64,000 nt of DNA, from positions 6,490,182 to 6,554,181 of the forward strand of contig OZ022243.1 in assembly GCA_963978895.1 (NCBI GenBank). The letters are read 5' to 3'. Numbering within the stretch: the stretch's first letter is position 1; each line of letters begins with the position of its first letter. Both the position numbers and the translations under genes were made by a program. This document shows, piece by piece, positions 38,547 to 49,812 of this stretch. The notes beneath the pieces were generated by a model. The model did not search any database and had not been told where the DNA came from. It worked only from the letters and a program-made list of their open reading frames with translations. The DNA is from Erpobdella octoculata. Lineage: Eukaryota; Annelida; Clitellata; Hirudinida; Erpobdellidae.

Positions 38547-40338
38547 AATTAAGTTTTTCAAATGTATAATTTCATTTAACCTGAAAATACAAAGCTCAAA
38601 TATTTTAGAAAAACAGTTTTATCTGCAAAACATTAAACTACAACTATCGTTTCAAATACTACTATAATCACAAGGTAAAAGTCATGTAGAACAGCGAAAA
38701 CAACAATAGTTAGTTGTTTTTAATAGTTTCAAAATAATTGTTGATATGAAAAACTCATTAATTATTTCTAGAACTCAGCGTATAAGTAATTTCATAAAAA
38801 GTGCCGTAATAGTTTTGTTTGTTTTCATAAACGGTTCTTGCATTTTCGAAGTGGCTGGTAAATTGCCCATGAAAGTTTATGCGGCTTTCATTCACGTTTC
38901 AATACGATCCACCTTCCGATTGTTTTGTATTTGCAACTTCCGTCGTTATTTCTTGACAACAAATAGACAATTGTAGATATGTTATTGCCCAGACATTTTG
39001 ACTCTTATTTATTTTTTCAAATTATTTCTCAAATGAACATTTTCCAACTAGAACAAATTTTTCACAAATTACGAAACAACAGCACGGAATCAGTAAGACA
39101 TAAAGCGGTGCAAAATGAGTTTTTTCAATACTTCAACACTATGCAGAATGAGTTAATAAGAGCTATGCAAATAATTATGAGAAGATATAATAATATCTTA
39201 TATTATTATATAAGATATTATATAATATATATATTATATAAAATATATTATATAATAAAAGCTATGCAAATAATTATGAGAAGACCATTGAACTTCTAGT
39301 AAAAAATAGGTTTTAAATAGACGCAAGAAGTTATTGCTTTGAAAGACTAATTTATTCCGATGGGAACAATATCACGATGGTCTCTCGTAGTAATTGTAAT
39401 TTAAATTATAATAAATTGTATTAAGAACAAAAAAAAATAATAACTTCAATTCTAAATTATTGCCGCTATGCTGTTTGTTTACAAACATTGAATTACGCAG
39501 ACTGTTTCTAATGATAATGTTATTTTTCTGTTAAAAAATAATAAAGACTAAAAATTGTAAGCATTCTTTCAAGTTAAAAACTTGTAAACAATATTACGTT
39601 GTCTGAACTCCAAATTTTGACAATTTGAACTACGGTCAGTAAAACTATCATCGTCACTCCCGATTTCAGAATCATCCACAGAAAGAAATTCATAAATCTT
39701 ATTATGTTATCATCACCAGAGGTCGTTATCTCTTTTAGCTACATTTACAATTTTATAACTCAAAACGCTTAACATTTTTGAAATGCATAAAACGGTTAAT
39801 ACAATTTTACTAAATAATTCAAAACACAAATGCAAGCTGTTTTTAACAAATTTTAAAAAAATTTAGTTTCTTCCACAGCTCACTAGCTATAATTGATAAA
39901 CACCACCAGCTAACAATGCTTCATTTTGTTAAATTCCGCATCGACGTCTGAATAAGTAATGTGCCGATGAGAGCGCCATCTTCCTAAAATGTGCGGCTGA
40001 CGCGGACGCTAAAAGGTACCGCAAGCACTATTAAGGTAAATACAGTAGCCATAAAATAAAATCGAAAATGTTATAATTAGATTGCGTTGATTAAAAGTTC
40101 AGTATTCGCGCAGTAGTTTCCATCAGAATTTAAAATTGTTTTTATTTGGAAATCTCAGCTTTGTGACATTACTGGTGGGTGTTAATAAAACACTTCACCA
40201 AAAATGCTTGAATTTGAAAGATAGAATTCAAAATGAGTGAAGGTGAAACTGCATTGTTGTGGTCTCGTAGTTTTAAATACATTGTTGTATCAATTAAGAA
40301 AAACATAACGTTTGAACCTTAATTATTTTATTTTAAAT
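38547..40338. other. Gap without recognised gene
   Basis: Two plus-strand open stretches (38746-38976, 38979-39299) have ATG starts, but no family is recognised and they end in repeat sequence. An AT palindrome with flanking direct repeats lies at 39161-39284. Base composition rises around 39960-40030 without a visible gene. Confidence 0.35.
39161..39284. repeat. AT-rich palindrome between 25-bp direct repeats
   Basis: AGCTATGCAAATAATTATGA plus GAAGA occurs at 39161-39185 and again at 39260-39284. Between them is a self-complementary stretch of ATATAATA-type words able to form a hairpin. It could be a tiny insertion with target duplication or a slippage product. Confidence 0.6.
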
Positions 40339-40862
40339 ATGGCTTCCGGAAGTGCTTATAAAAGAATTAGATTTGAAACTGAAATTGGACACGGAGGTCG
40401 TATATTTAATCCATTTTTGACAAATGAATATTTTGTAATTGAGCAAAATAATTTAATTAAGTGTCTCATTTTTTAAGAAAAAATTGCCGCGTGAAAAATG
40501 TATAATGTTAACAGACACTATACTACAAAACATGCATCAACTTATGATAAATTCAAGGGCCAAATTCGTGTTGATAAACTAGAATTGCTTAAGAAAAATT
40601 TTGAATTGTTAGAATTTTATAAAAAAATAAATGAACATTGAAGTTTATCCACATTTGTGCAGACACGCCATGAAGTATTTTCCTTTTTGGAAGGACTTAC
40701 TAGTGTTAAATTTTTTTTTCAAGAATGAAACATGTTAAATCAGAGCAGAAACATAGGTTGAAAGATGAACACCTCACTGATAAACTTCGGATTTCATCAT
40801 CCACTATAAATGCTGACATTGATTATTTGTGTAAAAATAAACAATACCAAGTTTTCCATTAA
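40339..40862 (+). pseudogene. hAT transposase remnant, GTF2IRD2/ZBED-like, internally deleted
   Basis: From ATG 40339 it reads MASGSAYKRIRFETEIGHG. The BED-finger-side block KMYNVNRHYTTKHASTYDKF, then KGQIRVDKLELLKK, follows after a stop. After a large deletion the carboxy-terminal block begins MKHVKSEQKHRLKDEHLTDK, then LRISSST and KNKQYQVFH, then stop. Both ends are typical of the hAT-derived transposase family that includes GTF2IRD2 and ZBED-like proteins. The catalytic core is missing and stops interrupt it. The words GTGGCCCTCGTATTGTCATC and AATGGCCCTGGCTGCATGG at 40938-40990 look like the element's 3' end. Confidence 0.65.
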
Positions 40863-41106
40863 ATACATTTTTTTGACAGTATTGATATTGAATTAGTTGT
40901 TTTTAATTAGAGGTTTGAATAATATATTTTTTTTAAGTTGTGGCCCTCGTATTGTCATCAAAATAATATAATGGCCCTGGCTGCATGGACAACCATGGTT
41001 TAGAAAACACTTGGAAAAGGTGGTCAAAAAGATATATACCAGAAAGATAACAGCATTTTAAGTTATTGAATAAATATAGAAGAATCATTGAGTTAATAAA
41101 CCATAA

Positions 41107-41275
41107 TGAGGTGCTGGTGGCAGAGCGGGAGAGCGTTCGCCTGTCGATCGTTAGGTCGGCAGTTCAAACCTCACTGACGTCACCAGCCTAACTCCCTTAA
41201 GCAAGGAGTTCACTCGCATTGCTAAAGGGGTAGGTGCCTATAAATGGCTGCCTTTGCAAGTACCCTTTCTTCGTG
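41107..41275 (+). repeat. tRNA-derived SINE copy 4, most complete
   Basis: Box-A-like TGGTGGCAGAGCGGGAGAGC, CGTTCGCCTGTCGATCG, box-B-like GGTCGGCAGTTCAAACC, then a body and the conserved tail GGTAGGTGCCTATAAATGGC. Copies 1 to 3 share head and tail words. Confidence 0.75.
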
Positions 41276-41662
41276 ACCTAGTCGTCTAACGATTAACGCC
41301 ACGTTAGACATTGTAAAAAAAATCAAATTTAATAATTTATAAGAAATAAAATTGGTTGAACATCTTCTTGTTGCCTAGGGAACCATATTAACAGAAATAA
41401 TTCTCTAAATTGCGCGTCAACGGCGTTTATCGTAATTATTTGTACTTCACTTGGTAGTTTCCTACTAGCATTAAAAAACACCATCTTTTGAAGTTATCCT
41501 ATTTGTATAAGTATTTTGCCGCCCAGCTGGAGTGACTGAAGACTAAGGCAATCTCAGGGCTTGAAAACACTGGGAAAGCTTTAAACGATACCAGTAGATG
41601 AGCAGCTGTTGCGGAAGCCAAAAAGGACCGCGAGCTCTATAAAGGTGGTGTGGAGTGTGGAC

Positions 41663-41985
41663 CAGCGGTTTTACAACCGGTGGTACGCGTACCTGCGGGT
41701 ACGTGAAACGGTAAAACTTATTTATAGTTGCTCTTTATTTTAGACGCTTAACTGATGTCTACAAATTAATCTCATAGCCATTCTACAAAATAAATCATAA
41801 CAGAATAAACAGCTTCATAAATAAAAAATAGTTAAAATTTAAAGAGCTTCTTTAACAGTTTGAGTTAACCACGAACGCATATTAAAACGAACTCTTACTT
41901 AGCATTTACTCTCTCTTAAAATAATACCCGTCTTTTATTTGTCTAATAAAGCAATTAAGAAAAAATTAAACAACTTTGAACCGCT
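41663..41985. mobile_element. Small non-autonomous hAT-like element
   Basis: The left end CAGCGGTTTTACAACCGGTG plus GTACGCGTACC resembles the start of many hAT elements. The right end, read inward, is GAGCGGTTCAAAGTTG, an imperfect inverted match. No protein is encoded. I could not identify a clean 8-bp target duplication, so limits are approximate. Confidence 0.45.
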
Positions 41986-41989
41986 CACG

Positions 41990-42295
41990 CAGACTGTGTG
42001 TGTGTGTGTGTGTGTGGTTTGTTTAACGTCTGTATCTGTCAATAAGACAATTTAAACGGTATGCATGTTTGATTGTTTGGTGACGTGTTTATGCTGGCTT
42101 TGAGGAAGTGAAGCCAACGAAAACACAAGGCCTTCGTGGCCACAGGGCTCGACTCACTCTAGTCCGCCAACTCCTGAGGTGCAATAAGTTGGACAAGGAC
42201 CGGCAAATCGACCTCCCCAGCAGCTAGCAATTTAAACAAGCCTCGGATGATCCTCATAGGCTATGATATCGCTCCGCCGCCTCCCTTTCCCCCCT
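41990..42295 (-). repeat. Composite GT/CA-repeat element, copy 1
   Basis: A GT microsatellite (41996-42016), then TTTGGTGACGTGTTTATG, GCCTTCGTGGCC, GAGGTGCAATAAGTTGGACA, GGCAAATCGACCTCCCCAGC, CTAGCAATTTAAACAAGCC and CTCATAGGCTATG. The reverse complement of the same order is found at 59558-59990, and a diverged piece at 62120-62300. Confidence 0.75.
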
Positions 42296-42305
42296 CACGC
42301 AGACC

Positions 42306-45300
42306 TGTTGTTGTTGTTTATTTAAGTCCTTGTCACTTTTTCATCGTTTAGGACCACACAAAAACCAAAAAAAAAATATTCAAATGAAAATAAATAAGTA
42401 AAAGTAAAATAATAGTAGGATAAATAATATAAACAGAAAATAGAGAAAACAATTACAACATATGAAAACATGGAAAAAAAAGTCATGAAATAAAAGAGAA
42501 AAAAATAAGTAAAAAAAAATAAGAATAATAAAAAAAATAAATAAATAATACATAAGAATAATAATATTGGACATGAAGTGTTATTCACAGTTAAATTAGA
42601 TAGTAGAAAATTGGTAATGGTAGTGGGTGAAATGTGGAGCAAGAAGTTGAAGTAAAAAAAATGAAATAAAATAAAAATAAATAAATAAATAATAAATAAA
42701 TAAAAATAATAAATAAATATTTACATAAATATTCAAATTTATCAAGACATAGAAATATTTACACACAGGTCCATATGGATTAATAATATCGAAAGAGTGT
42801 TTTCCAGAGTTAAAGTCAAATTAAATCTGGTTCATTTTGTGTGATCCAGTTGAAGATGAGGTCTTGGCATTTTGGGTTGTTTAGGATGGTTCCGATGTCA
42901 ACGTCTACTTGTTTCAATATCTTTTTATTTCCTGATGGAAAGGTGCCCTTGTTCTGCAGCTTGTAAGGAAGTGCTTGACGGTCTCCGGTTCCTGGCATGT
43001 GTCACAGAAACCTGTGCTGTGTTTCCCATAGACTTTGAGGTTGGAGTTTAGGAGAGTGCAGTTGAGTCGGAGCCTGGAAATGATGACTTCTTTTTTTCTA
43101 TTCATGTCTTGGAATTGTGAGTGGAAGGACGGCTGAGGATTTAGTTCTCTGTGATGGCTGCTCTGATACAAGTTTCGCCAAATTGCTTTCCATTCTTCAA
43201 ATGTTTTTGTTTTTATGATATTACGAATATCATCAATGGTGTGTGGAACAGTAATTTGTATGGTGGGATGATCGGTTGCTATTTTAGCAAGTTTGTCTGC
43301 AGTTTCGTTTCCACGGATACCAATGTGGCTGGGTATCCATATTATTGTGCATGAGACTCCGTTGGTTTTGAGAGTGGTGATATGTTGTAGTATGTCTTAT
43401 ATGATTGGTTTGATGCTGGAGCTGTCGTAATTAGATATAGCCTGGACGGAGCTGAGTGAGGCGGTAAAAATGGCTATATTGTCGCCTGGTTCTTGCTGTA
43501 CGGACCATTGGAGGGCTTTTTGAATGGCTGTAAGTTCAGCAGTAAAAATGGAGATGTTGTCGGTTTTACGTTGACTCAGCTCGTAGTTTTTACTAGGAAT
43601 GAAGATTCCAATTCCTGTTTTTTCTTTTATTTTTGAGGCATCGGTGTAGATTTTTATAATGTTATTGTAGTTATGTATTTTTTCTAAAGACGTCTGAAGA
43701 GCGCTAGGGTCTTCTTTTTGGATTCCGAGTAGAGTGATGTCAAGGTTTGGTAAAAATAGTTTCCACGGTGGTGTGTCGAAGTTAGGCGAAGGGTTTTCTT
43801 GGAGATTTTGGATTCTTTGGTCGTTAAGGTAGTTTTTCATTACCAACGGTGCTGTGTGTGGCTTTCTTTTACTCAGATTTGACTTGATCCATGTACTTCT
43901 CTTATTTGGGTCTGGAAAGTATATGATTCTGCTTGGATGATATGGGGTGATTTTGGTTTTTGCTGCGTAGATGGCTGTACGTTGTCTAAAACGTAATGAG
44001 ATGGGAATTTCCCCACATTCTACGAGCAGTGCATTGCAGTTAGTTTTCCCACCTGCTCCACATGAAATTCTCAAAGCGCTGTTCTGTATTGTCTGGAGTT
44101 TCTTTTTGAGAGATTCATTGGCTTGGTTGAAGGCTTCGCCACCGTATTCTAGTATAGAGCGAATGGCTGCCTTGTAAAAAGTGAGAAGAGTTCTTTTATG
44201 GCTACCCCACGAAAGTCCTGTAATTGCTCTCATGAGGTTTAGTCTTTTTTTTGTTCTCGCTATGGCATATGCAATGTGTGGTCCCCATGTGGCTGCTGTG
44301 TCAAAGATAACGCCTAAAAACTTGTATTCCTGAACTTTGGTGATGTTTACTTCAAAGATTTTTAAGTGGTGTTTTGTGTCTTCTTTTTTTTGGTCTGGGT
44401 TTCGAGAAAAAAGGAGACTGACAGTTTTTGATTTAGATATTTTGAAGCCCAGATCGGTGAGTGCAACTGTTACTTTTTTTAAGTAGTTTTGCATGTGAGT
44501 GTAGATTTCCTTGATATTGTTGCCGGTAATCTAAAATGCGCAATCATCTGCATATAAAGAAATCTTTATGTTTTTTGGTGGTGTGGGTAGATTGTTTAGG
44601 AGAATGGTGAAAAGAGTAGGACCGAGTACGCTTCCTTGTGGAGTTCCGTTTTCTTGTAGGTGAGTGTCGGAGAGTTCGCTCCCAACCCTCACTTGAAAAG
44701 TTCTTTGCTTCAAAAAATCATCTAACCATTTTAATATCCTTCCTCTAAGTCCATATTGATGGAGGGTATGGATGACGCCTTTACTCCATACTAGATCAAA
44801 CGCTTTTTCAAGGTCAATAAAAACTGCTAAGGTGGCAAGTTTTCTTTTAAATCCTGTAGCAGTGTCGTGTTGGAGTCTAACTACGTGGTCAATGCATGAT
44901 CGGGATCGTCGAAAGCCAGACTGTTTGGTTTTGAGAAGGTTGTGGACATCAAGAAAAAATGTGAGGCGCTTTTTAAGTATCTGCTCCATAATTTTGCAGG
45001 TAGCCGACGTAAGAGAGATTGGCCGATATGAGTTGGGATCTTCTTTGGGCTTGCCGCTTTTGTGGATTGGAATGATGAGGGAGTGTTTCCAAGAAACAGG
45101 GAGTTTTCCAGTAGTCCAGGAAACTTGGAGCATAGAGAGTAGGTGTTGTCTATTTGTCGGAGAGAGTTGCCATAGGATTTCATAATTGACTTTGTCGTAA
45201 CCTGGGGCTGTGTTTTTTTTTTTAAATGCTGTTGTTTAATGCTTGTGTTAATTCTTGTTCTGTTATGTCTGTATTTAAAAGTTGTAATTTTTTTTCCAAA

Positions 45301-45357
45301 TGCGGAGGTGATTGGGTTTCATCCAGAAGTATTTTGTCGATCATTTTTTCCTTTTGT
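42306..45357 (-). mobile_element. 5'-truncated LINE with reverse transcriptase and RNase H
   Basis: Minus-strand remains of a non-LTR retrotransposon. The 5' end is truncated inside the protein gene at about 45357. The coding part runs down to about 42816. An A-rich 3' region at 42330-42730 follows, ending in a short CAA repeat at 42306-42317. Presence of RNase H after the reverse transcriptase points to I/Nimb-like clades. It lies between the orphan PAN exon Q and the hAT-like pieces. Target duplications were not found by eye. Confidence 0.8.
42816..45357 (-). pseudogene. LINE pol gene remnant (RT + RNase H + Cys motif)
   Basis: Reverse-transcriptase blocks in order: NTAPGYDKVNYEIL, GKLPVSWKHSLIIPIHKSGK, DPNSYRPISLTS, KQSGFRRSRSCIDHV, AVFIDLEKAFDLVWS, NGTPQGSVLGPTLF and SLYADDCAF. 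YADD is the catalytic motif. A stop follows YADDCAF near 44531. The next block runs from about 44494 and includes IYTDASKIKEKTGIGIFIPS and ELTAIQKALQW (RNase H), with a stop at 43397. In frame after it comes WIPSHIGIRGNETADKLAKI. The end has GFCDTCQEPETVKHFLTSC. A frameshift lies in an A-run near 45215 and another near 42940. It is non-functional. Confidence 0.82.
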
Positions 45358-45631
45358 TTTTTCTGTTACACCTAAAACGCGTATTTTGGCGTGCCTGGAA
45401 AGGTCATGAAAAACACGTGGCTATATAAAATCAGAAAACGAAAATAGTCAAAGGTTATTTCTATAATTATTTTTAAATACATTTTAGAAATTTAATTTTG
45501 TTTATTAAGAAAACCAAACTTTTTTTTTTCACAACTTCTTTAGGCTTACTTAGGTACGCGTTATATGGGTGGTATTACGGTAGCTATTTTTAAACTGATA
45601 AAGTGTTTGCCATAGAATTAATCAATCTTAC

Positions 45632-45950
45632 CTCTTTGACAATAAGCTGCACAATCTGGATCAGTTATTTTTGCTGTTGACAAAGAATCCCAATATTGGT
45701 ACAAATGACAACATTTTTTATTTTTGTAGTACTGAAATCTCAAGCAGTTTACTTGACGATTCTGCAAACACTTGAAAGCACAACTCATTAGAGAACAACT
45801 TGTAAATGAGATATCAGGAGATCGAAAAAAGCAAGGTAGGCCAATAACGTCGGTGCATTTAGAAAAATAGCGTTTGTCCACTTGAGTTTGTATTTCTCGA
45901 AGTAAAGAAACAATTATGCACAAAGCAATTACAGCATCAATAGTTTTGTG
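45632..45950 (-). pseudogene. Orphan PAN exon Q
   Basis: Open on the minus strand with DAVIALCIIVSLLREI, DKRYFSKCTDVIGLPCFF, SCAFKCLQNRQVNCLRFQYY, KKCCHLYQYWDSLSTA and PDCAAYCQRG, ending in a good donor (AGAGGTAAGA at 45632). No in-frame ATG exists before an upstream TAA. The leader start is therefore lost or lies in another exon; an AG at about 45956 could be an acceptor. No CTLD exon follows before the LINE. It was probably cut off from its CTLD exons by rearrangement or insertion. Confidence 0.6.
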
Positions 45951-46621
45951 GGTAGCTTAAAAAACTAGTTATTCACATTATAGGTGACCAGCTTAAAACA
46001 ATACAAACTGAAGGTGAAAAAATAATGAATATACAATTGTACAATGATTATTTGTAAAATAACATTGACTCTAAAACTGCTAATAAGCATTCTGAAACTT
46101 ACTACTAAAAAGATAAATGAAATATGGCTCTTTCGCTATTGAACCAGCTGATGAAAAATAATTTAATATTTCAAAAGCTACTAAACACTCTGCCTGAAAA
46201 TTGAAATCATAATAGATTTTAAGCTGAAACATGTTCATGTTCATCACTTAACAATAGTTAACTTAAAAAGACCTTGTCAATTAAACCAGAAACAAAAAAA
46301 AATACAAATTTTTAAACAATTTTTTAAAATAATTGTTTCGACAAATAACATCAGTATCACGGAGTTTTTAACAGTTGTTTTTATCACAACATTAATTAGG
46401 TGTTTTGTTTATTTCTAAACTATTTTTGTGCTCAAAATGTAGATAATTAATAATCCAATGTACAACAATAAACACGTTAAAAATGCTAAAAAACTATTAT
46501 TTTGTGCGCATCTTAAAAAAACTAGTTTAATAAACCATACGTGTCAACCTTAAGAAGATGATTTGAAACAACACAAAGTTGATAGTATTAATTGAAAAAT
46601 TGTTGACTTGTAGCTTGCAAT
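45951..46621. other. Intergenic between R and Q
   Basis: AT-rich 3' flank of gene R; no gene recognised. Confidence 0.4.
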
Positions 46622-49600
46622 CTAATTGCTTGCGATAAGCATCATTTTACAAGTTTTCAACGATTCCAAATAACTACGAAAACTATTCCAAATTAAACCC
46701 TCTGCATATATATTTCTTGAAGAATTAAAATAAACACCATTTAAGTTCGATAAATGACAGCTTTTGAACCACCACGCGCCCCCATATTGCACTGCGCAGT
46801 TACCGGTATCGATATCGTTATCGCTGTCAAGGGTAGTGAATTTGGATCCACTATGGTGAGTCATTGAGTCGCCTAAACAAAGATTAAAAAAAAATTATGT
46901 GATAATTCAAACTGAAACACCTGAAAATTTTAATTAAATTGTTGTTTATGGTTTGGAGAGCATTTGTTTTAAAACGAAATAACACAATTTGAATACACTT
47001 CATAATAACAATTATATTTCTCAAAAAATCTTCTAAATTATTTGTTTCATAACTTTTCAAAAAACATTAACAAATCCGATTCCTAGTTGTTTATGTTTTA
47101 ATATGTTCCCCTTCTACGCAGTCGGTGTTTGCTCGTAATTATGTTAAAATTTGTAATAAACTAAACGTACAATTAACCGCTTAATTATAATAAATTAAAA
47201 ATCTAATAATAATTTTAAAAAGAAATATAAAAGAAAACTAAGTTTTAATTACCGGCAGTTCCAGAATATCCAGATATTGTCAACATGTACATTGAAGATG
47301 AAGGACCAATGTTGATATTGAGATATTCAGCCCACACGCTGCTTCCATCAAATGCTTCCAATTCAACTCTCAGCTTATAGTTTTGTCTGCTGGTCAAACC
47401 ATAAAGAAAAGAATTGCCTGAAATGATTTTTCACGTTGATATTAATTCTCAATGCTAATTTATAGTTTAAAAACCATTTTCATCTCTGGTCTTGTTTCAA
47501 TTTCACAGATGATTACATGGCTACAATATTTGTTTGATTTAATTTATTAGCAAAAATTGACATGATAATTTGAAAACTGTTTTTTATTTTTTTTTAACCT
47601 AATAATGATGAACACAACTTGAATTTGTTTTATACAATCCCTAATTTTGAATTTTATAAAAAAAACTGTCGCTGACTGATATTTCAATTGTTTAGTTGTA
47701 TTGTTTTTGAAATCTATATTTGTGATTTTCTATGCAACCAGATTCAACAAATATCAGTTACATACCTAGCCAAAAATTTGTTTCTAAATTTCCAAATCCA
47801 TTTTCATAATCCATCCATCCTCTGTTGAAATTCACTGATCCATCCATTCGACGTTGAATTACCTGGGTTTAAACACAAATTTAAATCAATGTTTTGCTAT
47901 TTATCTAAACAAGCAAGACTGTACTATTCTAAATTACCATATATTTAGCTCCACTTGTTGATATTTCACAGTATACAGGACTAGTTATATTATCTCTATT
48001 CAAAAGATATATGCCACTATTTTCTGTATCATTGCAATCTTTAATTTTAACAACTAAAAAATCAATAATAACATGTTTTTTTATCAATTAAATAACAAAA
48101 TGAAATAAATACTAAAAAACGTTATTTGGTAATTTTTTAAAAACTTTATTCCTACAACTATATAGGGGAAAGTGGGGTAATATGGGGCCTCGGGTAATAT
48201 GGGGTACCCACCTTTTTATTATAAGAACAGCGTTATAAGAATATTTAATTAGCGATCTATGGTCGTATTGGTTATGTAACTCTGCCGCATAGCCGATTAA
48301 GCAATTTTGTTTACGTAATAGATTAGAAATCATTTTTTAACGTTTTCTGTTAAGTTCCATCAACTGTGTTTCTCTACGCATAAAAGAGAGAAAAAGTAAG
48401 ATATTTTCTAACAATTGTGAATTTCTATTTTTTTGGGATATACTTTAACAGTGTTTTTAATTATCAGCCGCTACAATGTTGATTTTCCAAAATTTTACAG
48501 ATTTTATTCGTGGTATGCTGTTGGGTAATATGGGGTATCTGGGCTGGGGTAATATGGGGTACACCACATATTACCATATTCATGATTTCTTCACTTTTTA
48601 CACGCATTTCATCATTGATCTGTTACCTTTATTTTATTATGTCATTACTTTATACTGCTTTATTATCTTTTCAGATTATACAAAACTTACAATACGGAGC
48701 CCAGAGTCAACATCTGCAGTGACCCTCATTTAATATTTTTAAAATGTTTTTATTACTTATGTTATTGTTTTATTAATACAATATTGTTTTATAACAATTA
48801 CTTTTGTTGTCCTTGTTATATTTAGGTTTAATGAAAGCTGGAACATACCTAACATTCAAGTACCCCATATTACCCCACCTCTAGTGGGTAATATGGGGTT
48901 CTTGAATGCTACACTTTATTCAATTATTTTCCAAAAAATGAAATCATATTTGCTTAAATGTTTCATTAACTCATAGTAATATGTCTGCTTGGTATTCAGA
49001 GAAAAAAAAATTAAATTTCTGCCACTATAATATGGTTTAAATTATATTTTTTTGTTAAGTACCCCATAATACCCCACTTTCCCCTAATTACATTTATGAA
49101 AACTACAAAATTTACCTCCAAAAAAACAGGTTGACGTTGGATGAACACCAGCCTTAAAGAAAGCAAAAAATATTTCTAGATTCATTTTATTTTGTTTAAT
49201 AAAAACAGTTTGAAAGTTTAACCTTTATCACTAGTTTTTGTCATCTTAAAAATAAAAGTACAACATATAAAAAAAAAGTTAATTGTTACTTATAATTAAA
49301 TAAATTTCATTATAGTATATTTTACCAAAAAAAACAAGTTTTATTATAACCTCGTAATAGAATCCTGCTTCATTGCTAATTGGCATGACCAAGTTTTCCA
49401 AAAAACAGTATTGATCAAACAGCTTGCACAATCCAGTGGATGCCTGATAATATAATCCAAGACAACCTTGAACATCTCCAGTAACCGTTGACACTCCGCG
49501 AAAGAGTTTGAACGGGAAAGAAAATTGTCCAAAATTAGCAACTGTTCCATTGTCAGTAAAATTAAAAATATTCAAAAATGATGGTAATTGGCTGTCAAAA

Positions 49601-49812
49601 ACTATTTCCTGGCCTGTGCTAATGTAAGAGCATCGTTTAGCACATTCAAGTATTGTTGGCATTTTAGTTTCTTCAACCGGTGGCAAAGTACAACTCAAGG
49701 TTCTGTTGCTTTCAGCATATAAAAGACATTTGGAGTAATATCTTATTTTTACATTTTTTTCGTTTAAACACATTGCAAATTGCAAAAAAATTGCAAAGTA
49801 AAATGTTAACAT
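46622..49812 (-). CDS. PAN-FReD fibrinogen-related lectin gene R, apparently intact
   Basis: Six exons: 49812-49351, 49152-49116, 48053-47938, 47862-47766, 47417-47253 and 46872-46622 (462, 37, 116, 97, 165 and 251 nt). They give a predicted 375-residue protein. Leader [16 protein letters not shown]. The apple-like domain has [42 protein letters not shown] and YC. The linker is [13 protein letters not shown]. The fibrinogen domain has [100 protein letters not shown] and LNGVYF. The calcium-site DSDND is complete. A TIR transposon sits in intron 2 without touching the splice sites. S is its tandem duplicate. Confidence 0.87.
48163..49086. mobile_element. TIR element with GGGTAATATGGGG repeats, in intron 2 of gene R
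   Basis: Inverted ends of 23 bp with one mismatch lie at 48165-48187 (GGGGAAAGTGGGGTAATATG and GGG) and 49062-49084 (complement), bounded on both sides by TA. Internal copies of GGGTAATATGGGGTA occur near 48195, 48525, 48550 and, inverted and direct, 48862-48900. TA target duplication and such ends suit Tc1/mariner or pogo-like non-autonomous elements. The two internal open frames (48476-48733) are not recognised. The intron of paralogue S lacks it. Confidence 0.8.

Noticed and set aside
38746..39299. Two consecutive plus-strand open frames considered as a small gene
   Set aside because: No family resemblance, no splice or promoter evidence, and the second ends inside the AT palindrome and direct repeat.
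44772..45185. Plus-strand 137-codon open frame
   Set aside because: Antisense of the LINE reverse transcriptase.
48476..48733. Two overlapping plus-strand open frames inside the intronic TIR element
   Set aside because: Built around GGGTAATATGGGG repeats and AT-rich sequence; no transposase motif.
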